Assembly: GCA_008828725.1 (NCBI GenBank)
Contig: MEHQ01002756.1
Location: 1-64,000, forward strand
Direction: 5' to 3'
Source of the DNA: Saccharina japonica
Lineage: Eukaryota; Sar; Phaeophyceae; Laminariales; Laminariaceae
Length of the DNA stretch: 64,000 nt
Shown: positions 24,492 through 37,290 of the stretch, in pieces
How positions within the stretch are numbered: position 1 is the stretch's first letter
Layout: the number at the start of each line of letters is the position of its first letter
Notes under the pieces: model-generated
Database searches by the model: none
Seen by the model: the letters and a program-made list of their open reading frames with translations, nothing else
Told to the model about the DNA's origin: nothing
Program-made: the position numbers and the translations under genes

Positions 24492-24733
24492 GCGTGCTAC
24501 GGTAGAGGTAGAACTTTTTGGCTGAATCGTTTTCTGAACGATCGGGCTCCTTAACCCAAATTCGTCGGACTTTCGTTTTTGTGACGAATAATGTTTCAGA
24601 GTATACTTCGGTCATGAAATTTCTCATCCGGCGGCACTTTTATTTTCCTCCAAAACCATTTTTTTGGTGAGGTATGACGCTCCTTAAGTTAGCAGCCCAG
24701 AAAAAACATGGTGCACCTCTATCGTAGCATGCG
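24492..24733. mobile_element. MITE, copy 2 (242 bp)
   Basis: The left end GCGTGCTACGGTAGAGGTAG is mirrored by the right end (rc CGCATGCTACGATAGAGGTG). The inner TTATTTTCCTCCAAAACCA resembles the copy at 61500-61741. Non-coding. Confidence 0.8.
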
Positions 24734-27089
24734 TCTGACACACAGATGACACACACAGCAGACGTAGTAGCAGCAGCATTATGTACAGTCCATCATTGCG
24801 ATTGATTGCGGATTGAATGAGTTCTACTATCACCAAACTTCACAGACAGGCGGGGCGGCGGGGACCCGTCCAACCGACATACCCCGTGCGTGAACCAAGG
24901 ATAGCCTCATTCCTTGTATTTTGTTGAGATAGATTCGCCAAGCGGCATAGTGGGTGAGCCAAACTCGACGAAGTGTCACTGGCAACCCCTCTGCATGCTA
25001 TGCTATTACATAAACACAGAATATCTCCCCGTTGGACATGCAGACATATTCCGTCGAAACCCAGTTCGATTTGTTTTCCTCGGTTTTCCGACGGTCAGTT
25101 AAGAGATGGCAGGATATTTACTACGAAAAGCACGCCCAACTTACGCCCATGCAGCTACTTTGAAGGATCGTAAAGGGCACGTGCCCTATCTTAACACCCC
25201 TTTGATTGAAACTTCTGTACTGGTCCTTGTTCCAAGCGCCGGCCTCAGCTGACGTTGGTTGAATCGCCCAAAAAAAGAAATACGATCGAGATCTCTGATG
25301 TTTTCCCGGCAGTGCCACGCTTTGGTCATCTAATGCGGCATTGGTTATCTAATGCGGCATTAAAACTTCGGTAACAAAAAGTGCAAGTTCACATCAAGCT
25401 TAGTTTTTCACGTTGATCAAATTATTTAGTTAAAATTGTAATCAAGCTGTTTTATATACTAGTAAACATGGAATTTGATAAAAATTGATATTAAGTGATT
25501 CAGACCAAACATAATGGTACAACTTCGTGGCTCGCTCATCGCCTTTCAAGCTACATTTTGCCGAAGATGATGCGTGTACCCCTCGTATGCTGACCGAAGT
25601 AGGTTTAAAATGTCCCCAAAAAATCAAACTCCAACCAAAAGGGGTGTCTCGCCACTATCTGACCTGTGAGATAGTGGCAGGCACAACACGCCACCATCTT
25701 ATTGCCTGTTTTTATTGTTCCGCAAATTATTGCCAGTATATATGTCCTGGCACTATATACGTGAACATTACGTGAATTTTATACGTATGGCGTACACCGG
25801 GTACTATGTACGAGAAAGATACGTACAATGTTTTCAGTACATACACTACGACTAACCCACTTGGTACCGGGCAAGGCCAGCGAATATATGTAATAGTCTT
25901 GAAGGTACTCTTTCGATCTGTAGTGTAGTGGATGAACAGTTGCTCACACCGCCATACCGTCTGCTTCCAAACGCGTTCAGAAATAGTTAGATTGTTTGTT
26001 TACATCAGAGAGTGTTGGAGAGCTTTGTCGTTTTGTTTTTACTCACCAGCGACCAATAATTACAAATAAAAAAAACAATTGATAGCATGTGGCGTTTCGA
26101 CGATGTACAGGTTGTGGCGCTCGATGGTGGACACGTTTCATAGCATCCACGAGAGATAGCAGGTGTCTATAAGCGACCCAATACCGCCGAAAAACACGGC
26201 GCACACCCACACTCGATAGCAACCACGATATATACCAGGTACCGCGACTCGTACTGTCAGGTGTGCGTAGGTACGAGTACGATTAACACCCACGATATAA
26301 ACCAGGTAATAATCACCACACCGTACTCCGTAAAACAGCAGGATGTTTACCCACACACAATAGGAATTTCGAGTGGTACTATATACCAGGAATCATACTG
26401 CCAGGCATGTGCAGGTTAAAGTACGTAAGGCAACACACCGCCATTCTAGTGTGCATTTTGTCTGGCGTGTCCTTCTCGTGACCGATGCTGATTGCACGAG
26501 TATGCATATCTGACCTGCGGAATAAATACCTATGGCCCGCGTTTCGCTGCATTTACGGACCGGGCTGCGTGAAATGTATTCATATATGATTTACTGCATG
26601 TGAGTAAGTACGATGCGCCTTTCGCTCTGAGCTGGTGCAGCAGGGCATTGGCGGATAAATGCGCGGCTCTGCGAACAGGCATACTAAATGCAGCAGTGCA
26701 AACGAAACTGTTTTCCTGTCGTTCGATAAATAAAACACCGCACTTGGAAACCAGCCAAGGCTACAGCCCCCCTCTTCCCCTGTCCATCTCGTATAATAAT
26801 AATAAGATACTCCTTGACGTTTTTTCCAGGGGAGGCTCTCCACGTCGTTCGCATTCGTGCTGTTGCCCCCTTCATAATCGACTCCGTGCGACCGTCTCCC
26901 GTCCACGAGGAGGCGACTGCAAGATGCCACACCGACCACTGATCCCTGACCTTATCCCCTGTACACGCCTGCGCCCGCCAGCGCCCACCTCAGCCATGCT
27001 CGCGCTTGTAATCACGATAACAACCGAGGTAATTTGCTCAAGCTGTGGTGTTTTCCAAAAAACGAAACAGTGACGTTTTCTGACGTACT
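24734..27089. other. Intergenic, no supported gene
   Basis: There is a small direct repeat, ATCTAATGCGGCATT twice, at 25328-25359. A tRNA-like word at 25920-25960 lacks the rest of a tRNA. Frames at 26580-27073 overlap on opposite strands without a motif. Confidence 0.4.
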
Positions 27090-27480
27090 ATGCGTAATCG
27101 AAACGAAACATGGACGGCGGTTAAGTGCCGGGAGTGCGAACCATGTCGTAAATTTCAACCTTGCGTTCGTCCCCACAGTCTCCCCCACTTTTGGCGGCGC
27201 CGGCAGGGCGGTCGACCTCCCCGAGGCACCGGAGGCCGGAGGGCACGCCCCCAAATAAGTCACGACCATGTAATATTCGTGTGGCGAGGCGTTGTGTCAA
27301 AACGCTGGAAGGGCAAACAGGGTTCGCAGAGCGCGAAACTACCCGCCATATATTCCGATGTCAAGCCCCCGCGCGAGCGCGTGCGGCGCCGAGCGAGAGT
27401 ATCGTCGTCGCCGGCTGCTAAGGTTGAGGCGGACACGCGCGCCGGCAAAAAAAACGCCTGAGGAGGCCTTGACATGCGGG
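27090..27480. other. GC-rich island, possible exon
   Basis: CpG-rich sequence has up to three open plus-strand frames and one minus-strand frame (27260-27577). The translations are Arg/Pro/Ala-rich and look compositional. A CCCCACAG at about 27170-27177 could serve as a 3' splice site, but this is not enough to call a gene. Confidence 0.2.
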
Positions 27481-29439
27481 AGAGATCCGGACATGAAGCA
27501 AAGTGTAGGATCAATTTCACCACTATCATGGGTATACCTAAAACAATAAGATACAAGAAAAGTAGTCTAGCTCGCACGTCTCCACCCCTACTGCTGTTGC
27601 ACCAATAGGGTAAAGAGTTTCCTCACATCGGGGTCGTATGAGGGCTCGTTTTGCGTCGTTATGGAATGGCAGGAAATTAACATTGTGGGTGATCACTGGT
27701 CGCAACAGATATGTGGGCTGTCGGCATGTGCCTAATCGCCGACCGCTCTTCTCAAGGTCGTCAAACGTCAAATGTTGTACGGGTATAAACAACAAATATT
27801 GTTGCAGGTGTCCGTTTTCTTTATTAACACATTTGAGACACCGAATAGGGGGCCTTTGTATGGATTCGAACGAAAAAAGTCCCTATGGAGTTATATACGA
27901 TGACAAAATATGTCCTTATTCTACGCTGAACGACAAGCGTAGGGTATAGTTATTATCAAATGGTTTACTCTGTCACTTTTCTGATGAAGTACGTACTTAA
28001 TACATTAGTTGGTAGCAATCTTCTTGGCCTTTTATCTGGAAATCCTGATAGTATGACCGGCGAGTGCGGAAGCTTGCACATCGCCCAGCGCCAGCTCTGC
28101 GACAGCAACGCACATCCCCGCCATACAATCCTAGCCTCCAAGTACAACAATGCTAGTGGTGCAGCATGAACTTGCAGCCATCACCTTGCAACAGCAGCAA
28201 TATCGTCGGCGCTGAGAGGTATCCGGCATCGACTCAATCGACACGTATATATCATATGTATGAACCAGAAAACGAATGATCGAACTCCGACCTTTCCGGA
28301 CTGTACGTATCGAGAACGCAGACGCAGCACACATCAACAAAACTATCAACAAACACCACACGAACCGGCACACAGACCATCTTATCAACGCCCACACCAA
28401 CTAAACGTCGACTGGCGGGAGGCAAGCGCTCACACGATGTCTACCAGCTCTGTGCACGCTGCACTGCGGCTAACATACTGATCGCAGTTGGGCTCTCTTG
28501 TTCAGCCTGCACCCCAGCTTGAAAAACATTGCAGAAAAACAGGGTTACCTCTGTCAATAGCACACATCGCCCGAGCTATGTACCGTGCACCATTTCACCT
28601 GTATCCCGCACATATTTTTCACAAGTGTCGACTATAATCTGTTGGCGGCTCGAGGGCAAGGCGTGCTGTGCTACTGTCGTTCTGTGTTTTTACGTGCTCT
28701 GCGCTGGGGCACATGTCGAACACGCAAGCGATGCAATCGTATTTCTCGGCCTTTTTCAAACAGCTTCTCCGTCCGCGTAGTAATGCACGTAGTGATTTAC
28801 TTGTTGCTTTGTCAATTATTCATACATATTCTGCGGATAGTGTCCTACTCTAATTTCAAGTTGTTTAACGGTTTATCGATTTCTCAGTCTGAAACCGGTA
28901 TGCCGTGTTTTCAATATTGCGGGGAATGTGGCTGTACTGTTATGTCAAATAACCATTAGACTCATCCTTTTGCACAGACCTAACCCGAAGGTGTTGGAGC
29001 CCTACGAAGACCGGAAAACCATTGAAAAACTAAATTCGGCCGGAAAGCATGACGCTTGCCCACGTAAAACACACAAGACTAACAAGGCGCACAACGGAAA
29101 CTAAGTTAATCTACAAACTGCGCTAACCTGGCCGCGGGCATCCACTTAACTAGAGCATAGACTCTCCCCCGTCCCCACAACTCACCAACTCGATGCTCCT
29201 GCCCACACCAGCTGCTGTATGGAGTGCTGCCTGCACCGTACAAGCGCACGGTGGTTGTGGGCACAGATAGGGTGGTACGTACTACTGTACGTAGCAATCA
29301 GTAATACTAAGTTACTACATTTGGCGTGCTAAGGGGAGTGGCGCAAAAACGATTTTATAACCAACAGCACATGGCATGATATCATATGATTACTGTATCA
29401 TAGTACGACGTTAATACACATCTGCGTTTTGTGTAGGGG
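27481..29439. other. Intergenic, no supported gene
   Basis: Only short frames and no repeat relation that I could see. Confidence 0.4.
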
Positions 29440-30200
29440 GACGAAACAGACTTGATTGACGTACGCGTGATCCAAAGTGACTTTGGTTTCGTGGAGGTGC
29501 GAAACTCCTTTGGTTGAATGTGGAAACCAAAATTGACTCAATTTCTGTGTAGGTGGTCGCTGTATGCTTGATCCGTGTGTAAGGGGAGAAAATGACTTGC
29601 CCTAGTGTTGGTTCCGATTGACTCGGCTTATGTGTGGTTGGTCGAAGCTTAGTTGATATGTTTCGTGTGCGTGGTCGAGATTGACTTGGAATATTTTCAG
29701 TGTACGGATTGAACATTTCGCGGTTTTTACGTTTGTGCCACGGATGTCTTGATTTGAGTGTAGGTATAGCAGTTCACTTTGTTTTGGAGTGGGGTTCGAA
29801 ACTGATTTAGTTCTACGTCGTGCCTGGCTGAAAATACACGAGGTGCTTTTGCTAGCCACAAAACACTCGGTTTTAGTGTGTGCATCAAAATCGACTGAGT
29901 TTAAGTCTTGAGTGTGTGCGTTGTTGAAATTGTCTTAGTTTCACTGTCCGACAATCGAAAGTGTCTTGGTTTCCCAATGGGCATCGCTACTGACCTAATT
30001 CTAGTTTTGGGATCAAATTGCAGCTGGTTTTCAGGTTGGGATCGACATTGGCTTGTTTTTCTTGCGCGGGGTCAAAATTGACTTGGTTTTTGTGTAAGAG
30101 ATACAAACGACTTGGTTTTACTGGGGGCACCGATGCTTACTGCTTCTTTGTGTGCGGGCTGAAAATATATTTACTTGTTTTTGGTGGGCAGAAGAAAAAG
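29440..30200 (+). repeat. Decayed minisatellite, unit about 31 bp
   Basis: A motif close to AAATTGACTTGGTTTT-(G)TGTG recurs about every 28-35 bp. It is clearest at 29862, 29890, 29925, 29957, 29990, 30018, 30050, 30080 and 30110. Roughly two dozen units are implied. Every unit is mutated, so the array is old. It borders the outer end of palindrome arm A. Confidence 0.75.
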
Positions 30201-31386
30201 CTGCACCGTGCACCGCTAACCCCTATCTGGCGGTTCGAAGGATGTTTTGACGAGTTCAATAGATATCGCGCTTCTTGATTGTTGGCCGGAGCTTTGCTTA
30301 ATATTTCCCTTCGTTGTATGTATACAACCGGTTGTTAGTGCAATTAATTTCCCTCGCTGTATGTATAAGGTGTGTATGTATGTGAAGTAGCACCGCCTTA
30401 CTTTGTAGACTGTAGATCGCCTGCGCTTTCGGCTGCCTACTAAAACCACACTCTTGCTTTTGCGTCTTCTGCCTTCCATTGCGGTAAATCACATCAACAG
30501 AAGCTGCAGAGACCTGCAGCTCTGCAGCTCGCAGGGTGTGACAAATAAAGCACCTATCTATGAAGTACAAGAGTAGGGATCAAGAGCAATACAGAGCGGA
30601 CAAACACACAGAAATTGCGTATGCCTTCTTTTTTTTCTGCAGGCGGACGGCAGGCGCGTATATATATATAGCGTTGTATCCACCTGGTTGTAGCACCCAC
30701 TCTGCGTGCTCGTGTGCTGTCTGTTGTGTCTTGGTTACGTACACAATACACAACATAAGCGGAAACATAAAGTGCAACAACGTAGGCCTGAACTCGCCGA
30801 GGATTAAACTCACTCCTTCACATCTAAAAGCGGGCATCGTTACCTATTTACCATATCACAAAAGCTCAATGTTACCATGTACCTGGTAGTATGTACCGCG
30901 GCGCGCGCCAGACCCGCGACAAATATTATGGACAGCACAGCGGCAGAAACGATAACTGTGGTGATTGTTGATGACTGGTGACGGATGGAGCCCCCGACGA
31001 AGCAACTGTCATTAGCAACAGCATGAAACGACGGGCCTGCCGCACGTGCTTGGTGTGACCCGCTCCTGCTTGTGGTGCTAGTCGAGATTGTTACGAACGA
31101 TGTTGTCTTTGCGTGCTGTCTGATGCTGAAGTTTCCGTCGAGAGTCAGCGTGCATCAGCCACACACAACAGCAGCACAGAAATGTAGACGGTTACTTACG
31201 GGTCGCAGGCTCCGATGAACAAAGCCATAATTTAATAGCCATAGCAGTACAGCTCTAATCGGCGTGTCACACATGCATCGTTTTGCCTGCTGCTTATGAG
31301 CGGGCGCGGTATAGCATTGTGTTCTCTGCGCAATATGATGTCTACCTGTGGTTCACTATGAATAGTATGTGTGGTCTGGTATGTCA

Positions 31387-31609
31387 CGCGTGCTACGATG
31401 GAGGTAGCACTTTTTGGCTTTCTTGTTTCCGAAATCATCGGAATTTCCTTCTTGTGATACCAGTTTGTTTTATGAAGGCTTCGGCTAGCGCTTTTCTTTT
31501 CATCGGTTAGCGCTTTTCTTTTCTTCGAAAATCAGGTTTTGAATGAGGTAAGAGCTCCTCAGGTGACCACTCTCAGAAACAACATGGTGCACCTCTACCT
31601 TCGCATGCG
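31387..31609. mobile_element. MITE, copy 3 (223 bp), in arm A only
   Basis: The left end CGCGTGCTACGATGGAGGTA and the mirrored right end (rc CGCATGCGAAGGTAGAGGTG) are flanked on both sides by TCA, a possible 3-bp target duplication. A small internal duplication (TTAGCGCTTTTCTTTTC-like) lies at 31484-31521. The matching place in arm B (about 59880-59850) lacks the element, so it arrived after the duplication. Confidence 0.8.
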
Positions 31610-31879
31610 TCACGTCTGCTCGTGAACTTGTGAGAGGGCTTAAAGTAGGCAAATGTTTACGGGTAGGTACAAACTAAAGCCTCACACAGAACAGCCGGGA
31701 AATCGTTGTAGCCACCCTTCACGAAAAACACCTCTCGACGTATGATGTGCCAGCTACAGTTCTCGGATCGAGCCCAAACCTCGACCAACGTGTGTGAACC
31801 GGCTTTCCGTGTACACGTATTTATCGTTTCGCGGAAAAGTGCAGGTGCGTTCGAAACAAGACGGATATTTTAGGAACAT

Positions 31880-32292
31880 AGCTGTAGATACACCAGAATA
31901 ATGCACTATGTGAGTGCAAGGGCACCATTATCCCGTGAAGCAGATGGTTGTCGAAGAATTTTCATGTGTCCCCCTCCGAACAAAAGAATCTGTAATCCAA
32001 ACCGTACCTGAAGGTGCCTTGAGCAAAGAAACATCGCTCCAATACTCGAATGTTGCACGGTGTGACAGACGGTATCCGTCCCCGCCGAGCTCGATCAGTA
32101 ATTTATTGAGACCATTGTAGTGCAGGGCGTGGCGGCGAAAGCCGTGTACTCGTCCCCTACCGTCGACATATCTGCAAGCTATAGGCGTGACAGCTCAGCC
32201 TGAACCTGATACATCCTTTCTGTGCCGCACTCGCCACCTGATGTTGGTCAGGTATTCCCACCGCCATCACTACCAACCCGTGTCCGGCGATA
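31880..32292 (+). promoter_or_regulatory. Conserved 5' flank and probable promoter/5' UTR of EsV-1-7 gene 2
   Basis: TAGGCGTGACAGCTCAGCC at 32182-32200 ends about 90 bp before the ATG. It is followed by CACCTGATGTT and GGTATTCCCACCGCC, and all are shared with gene 3. CGACATATCT just upstream is also shared with gene 3. TCCCCCTCCGA near 31969 corresponds to a block before genes 1 and 3. Confidence 0.55.
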
Positions 32293-33534
32293 ATGGGTCG
32301 ATGCCCACGCGATGGCTGCATGAAGTGGGGGAGCTTCACTGGCATAGGTACTATTGGGACGTACTGCAAGCAACACGCGGGCCACGGCATGGTGAGCTTC
32401 AAGAGCAGGCTGTGCGTATATGACGGGTGCAAGAAGAAACCGAATTTCAATTTGGAAGGCAGCAAGACGGCGGTATACTGCAAGGTACATGCTGAGGACG
32501 GCATGGTGAACGTCGCATCCCGGCGTTGCCCACATGAAACCTGCATGAAAAGGCCGAATTTCAATGTCGAGGGCAGCAAGACAGCGGTGTACTGCAAGCA
32601 GCATGCTCAAGACGGCATGGTGAACGTTCACCACAAGCGTTGCTCGTATGACTCTTGCATGAAGCAGCCGAATTTCAATGCCGAGGGCAGCAAGACGGCG
32701 ATGTACTGCAAGCAGCATGCAGCGGTTGATATGGTGGACGTAAAAAAACAGCGTTGCTCACATGACACCTGCATGAAGAAGCCAAGTTTTAATGCTGAAG
32801 GCAGCAAAACGGCGGTCTACTGCAAGCTACATGCGGCGTTTGACATGGTGGACGTCGTAACCCGGCGTTGCTCACATGACACCTGCATGAAAAGGTCGTG
32901 TTTCAATGTCGAGGACAGCAAGACGGCGGTGTTCTGCAAGTTACATGCTAAGAACGGCATGGTGAACGTAGTAAAACGGCGTTGCTCACATGACACCTGC
33001 ATGAAGAAACCAAGTTTCAATGCTCAGGGCAGCAAGACGGCGGTGTATTGCAAGCAGCATGCAGCGGATGATATGGTGGACGTCGTAACCCGGCGTTGCT
33101 CACATGACACCTGTACGAAGAAACCAAGTTTCAATGCTCAGGGCAACAAGACGGCGGTGTATTGCAAGCAGCATGCAGCGGATGATATGGTGGACGTCGT
33201 AACCCGGCGTTGCTCACATGACACCTGTACGGAGAATCCGGTTTGGGGTCTACTAACTGCCGGTATGTCAACAGTATGTTCCGAACATAAAGGCAAAATG
33301 TTGGAAGGCCAATTGATTAATTTTCGTGTCAAGTGCCAAGTGGTGAATTGTCGCCTAATGTCACGGTGGGGACTCGGTGGGAAGCAGCCTACCCACTGCC
33401 ACCAGCACGGCCCCTCCCAGGACGGATTCGTATGCGTTGGACAGGCCCCTGCCAGCAAGAGACCTCGTCGTAGCCTCTCGGACCGTTTCGTGACCCTCCC
33501 CCGACTTCACGTTAAAACTGAGTGTACGTTTTGA
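32293..33534 (+). CDS. EsV-1-7 repeat protein, 10 repeats (gene 2)
   Basis: A single exon of 413 codons has EsV-1-7 units beginning at cysteines 4, 41, 79, 117, 155, 193, 231, 269, 307 and 348. Most are 38 residues, C-X4-C-X16-C-X2-H-X12, with SKTAVYCKQHA in the middle. Unit 1 is atypical (X15 instead of X16). Units 7 and 8 are almost identical at the DNA level, which points to recent duplication of one 114-bp unit. Unit 9 has PVWG and a 41-residue span. The last 66 residues correspond one to one with genes 1 and 3 and include KRPRR at 389-393 and the ending VKTECTF. Four cysteine/histidine positions per unit suggest metal binding, with the basic patch possibly nuclear or nucleic-acid binding; both are inferences. 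It is the arm A partner of gene 3. The start is supported by alignment with MERC of gene 3. Confidence 0.9.
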   Translation: MGRCPRDGCMKWGSFTGIGTIGTYCKQHAGHGMVSFKSRLCVYDGCKKKPNFNLEGSKTAVYCKVHAEDGMVNVASRRCPHETCMKRPNFNVEGSKTAVYCKQHAQDGMVNVHHKRCSYDSCMKQPNFNAEGSKTAMYCKQHAAVDMVDVKKQRCSHDTCMKKPSFNAEGSKTAVYCKLHAAFDMVDVVTRRCSHDTCMKRSCFNVEDSKTAVFCKLHAKNGMVNVVKRRCSHDTCMKKPSFNAQGSKTAVYCKQHAADDMVDVVTRRCSHDTCTKKPSFNAQGNKTAVYCKQHAADDMVDVVTRRCSHDTCTENPVWGLLTAGMSTVCSEHKGKMLEGQLINFRVKCQVVNCRLMSRWGLGGKQPTHCHQHGPSQDGFVCVGQAPASKRPRRSLSDRFVTLPRLHVKTECTF

Positions 33535-35034
33535 AATTCTTCCGAACGTTCCGGAAAGTTGGAGTGGGCTGTTTGCGTACACTGGATCCGTAGTTCACAT
33601 GCACCTTAGTCATACCAGGCTTTTATTAGCAGTTGATAACGTTCGCGCCAAATATGCTCGTCGTCGCGTCGGCCCCGGCTGTCTCAGTCGGTATATGTAA
33701 AGGACCTTTGGTAGGGGGAGGAAATGCTGTTTTCACCTGGAAGAGGAAAGCCCGTCAGGCTAGACCAAGGATCGGTATGGCGCCCAATCTTCATGCCTGT
33801 TTGAAAAAGACACGAGCTGCCTGTATGCTGTTCCGCATGTTTCGACAGCTGATAATATTGGGGATATTGCAGGTGATACGAATGCATTGAAGAACCGGTC
33901 TGCCGCAAAGGTTGTGCTTCATATGGTGCCAACAACAGTGTGAGGGGTATTCCTTGTTTTTATGTTGTCTTGCGTCAAATACATTCCTTCGGACGGCGTA
34001 GTCGGTACTAAACATGAAACGCAAATTTTTGGTTCCAATCCTGTTTAGTAGATCAGAACCGGGTGAGGCCAGGACTTCGTTTTGGTCCAACGTTAAGCAA
34101 GTATACCGATCCGGTATATTCACTTCGGCGTCAGATATATAAGGGCATTGACTTGAACATGCGGTCCTTTTCTACACGTCTATCGGACGTAGTTTGCATG
34201 GCCGTTCAGCACCCATTGCAGCAAAAACGTTTTACAAGCCGAATAGCTTGGTGACAGACGTCTTCGTTTTTAGTGTTAATATACAGAACACTTTTTGTTT
34301 ACGCAACACTTTTGGTCACTGACGCGGCCGCTTCACGAAGAAACTACTGGCAACGCCATTCCAACTATGTAACGACATGATTTCTTCCAACGGTACCCTT
34401 GGTTCATGCGGTAGCTAATCTTGGTATAATTTAGGTCCCGTTTCGTGTGAGATACATCGCTCAAGAAGCCGGGAGTCTCAGAAACAAATGGGTCTACTCC
34501 CGCCGTAGCGCGCGTCTCTTTCAACAGTAGTACCACACTTGAAAACGGCAAGGTCGCGTACGCTCTCCAGTGCAGCAATGGCCGTGAACGTTCGCAAGGG
34601 GACACGCGTCTGTAAACAGGCAGTGAGGCAGTGGGTCGTATGCCTTGATATCGTGGTAAGATCTACGACATCAGAACTATTGGAACACATCGTTCATTGT
34701 GTATATTCTGTGTATTCGATGTTCCTCTCTACTTCACCTGCAACGCCTTAGATGCCGACTATGTCTTATCTTGCGGGTTCTCGAATATGTAATCATTTTT
34801 ACGGGTAATTTGCGTTGTACTTAAACTGCACCGTCGTCGACGCGGGTATAATTTCCTACGTTTTTGTTGGGCGTGCCTCGTCTTTATCGATTTACAACCA
34901 TTTCCCGAGGTCTCTGCGGCCCTTTGGTGCCAACGAAAACTGTACATACCCTCCTTGGAACGATTATAGAGCAGGCCAACGGCATACCTCATGCTGATGT
35001 GCACCAGTTGGCGGCAAAGAGGAATTCCACCGTT
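33535..35034. other. Arm A flank shared with arm B, no supported gene
   Basis: This aligns to 57812-56480 of arm B and then to about 54600-54465. The minus frame 34333-34605 and the arm B plus frame 56729-56935 translate to similar peptides (both contain TLPF-SV-LLL and GVDPFV). The base differences do not look concentrated at third codon positions, so this may only reflect DNA homology. Confidence 0.5.
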
Positions 35035-37290
35035 AGAAGCATATTTTACTGACAGCCAAGTGGCACACTGAATATCAAGGCACTCGGCTTCCTGTTTGCC
35101 TTGGTTGTTCTCCATTGTAAAGTAGGATGCAGTGCGTTAGACCCCTATGACAGCATTTCCGACGACAGACGGAATAAAGGTCGGATTACCCCCTTCCCGT
35201 TGACTGGTGTAGAAAACCCAGCATACAGTTTCCTGACTGGCGCATTTGTTAATAGCCCGATCGTAAACAAGATCCCCAGGTAAGCTTTGTTTTCTACACA
35301 CCAATTTGTGTGCTCACTACAGGAGGGTTCCGCGGAAATCTTGTGTTGCTCCTTCGTCCATGAACGTTTCGAGAAATTTATATTTTGACTTTTTTTTTGG
35401 CTGTGAAGCTTTCAACTGAACGAAGTTGAAAAAGGAGCTTAGTGAAACATAAAAGATTCGTGTGCTTTTTATTTTTTATGTTCCCGCGGCATTCCCGACC
35501 GTTTTGTAATCGACTTCGCTTGGTCGGTTATACTAGGGTAGCGCCGCATTCCGAACGTTGATCAGAGGAAACCGTATTGTGGGAAGGGCTGCACTATTTT
35601 CCGGTAGGAAAATACGACATATAAAAAACAATGAAAGGACGTGACGCAACAGCAAAGTGTAGATGGTAACATACCAGAACGGACTTGACATTCCCGCATT
35701 TAAATGCTCCCGACTCTAAAACATTCAGCATGATGTACGAAATGTCCTAAGCATTAGTTTGTTTTACTATCCCCGCCCTCTGAATGTTCGCTTATTCCTT
35801 ACCGGAATAGGTAAAACACAACCAAACACGATCAACACCCATTCATATTGCGTTTAGGCTCCAATTTAGTGTAAACTAATTCGCTGGGAGGAGTACGGTT
35901 TTTGAGGGCGGGGGCGGGAGTGATTGACGACAAAAATTTCCCGCTTAACGTCTAAACAAAATAAGCCAGCCAAAGATGGAAAACAAATTTGACCTGTTCG
36001 ACGTTTGTGCTATGAAAAAGCCTGATTCCTGCCGTGTTTCAACATGTTTGACCTAAATACTTAGCGAAATCGAGGAAAACGCATCAAGCGGAGACAGCGA
36101 AAACAAATGTCCATTTCGGAGAGAAAGAGACATATTGACCGAACAGTTTCGGCGCATGGCAATAGTTTGGCAGGAATCACGAATCCGCTGCTTTACGTTC
36201 GGGGATGGATCATGCGATAGACCCACAGCTATGTGCATACACGCCAATTTCGGCAATGTCCGGGGACCATCTGTCCATCTGTCCCCCCCCCTTGGAACTT
36301 ACGATACCGTGCCGCAAAGGGCTGAATTGTTCTGCTGCGGAGAAAACTGAGGTGGGGATGACGAATCCGACGTCATACTGTCTCTGTTTGGTAGTTCAAC
36401 AGGGAAGCAGCTGTTCCCAAACACTGTTTCCTTGAGGGTTCATGTTATTAGAAATAAGCATTTTCTAATGTCTCTCCCGCTCTGCGTGTTTGTCTGGAGA
36501 ACGTTCTGGGTGGCCTTGCCCCACTACAAAGCGGCCAAGCGGAGTCGATCGGCGAGATGGTATCCAAACGTTTCTTTAGTACGTGGACGAAGTAACGATC
36601 TCCGCTACCGGAGTCCCAAACAAATCATAGTTGATTGGTTAAGACAATGCGGCTGGTCTGAATCGGCGACTGGGATCGTGTACGGTTAGGTTGGGGAATT
36701 TGACAGACCAATATGCAGCTACTCTTCGCTAGAAAGGCATACCCTGCAGGTCAACATCCCCGCGCTTGACGCAAGCAAAAACGAGGTTTTTGCTGCAAGC
36801 GTGAGTAGAGGTGACGCAGTCACTGGGTTGGTCAGTCAATCCAGGGACTTGTGCCCTTTGTTTGCAGGCCGAGCGTCCCCAATGTTGGTATTCGAAGGGG
36901 CGAGGGGGGAACGAAAGACGCCGGGATTCCCGAATTGTAGTTTTTTCGGTATTGATTCTTCTGGCGTTAGATCGCAGGAGTCGAATCATATCCCCTATTC
37001 GAAAGCTTGGTCATCGGAGACAACTGTTGTAGGCCGTACTACAGTAGTTAGGAACCCGGCCGATATTACAGCAAGGACAGAAAGGAGAGAGAGATGGTAG
37101 CATGGTGTGGTCGAGATACTCAGGGGATTGCAACAAGCTGCGATACAGGTACCATACCGAGGGTCGGACCCGTACCTCTCACGACTGAGGAAACGACAAT
37201 GAAATTGGAATTGAAAAAGGTTAAACAAATACGTTCCCATGAGATGTACTACACAATGTAGCTCAAGCGAGTGGAAATTGTAGCTACGAA
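35035..37290 (+). repeat. Copy A of the triplicated 2.2 kb segment
   Basis: It aligns with 4090-6330 and with the inverted copy in arm B. The frame 36690-37100 is open for 136 codons (no ATG at its head) and contains NIPALDASKNEVFAASV. Related words occur in the other copies. No known domain was recognised and no copy keeps a longer frame. Confidence 0.75.

Noticed and set aside
25920-25990. tRNA-like D-arm word (TAGTGTAGTGG)
   Set aside because: No B box or T arm follows at the right distance.
34333-34605. Conserved small gene shared by the arms (TLPF-SV-LLL, GVDPFV)
   Set aside because: Similarity of the two frames is explained by the DNA homology of the arms. Changes do not concentrate in third codon positions, and the frames end differently.
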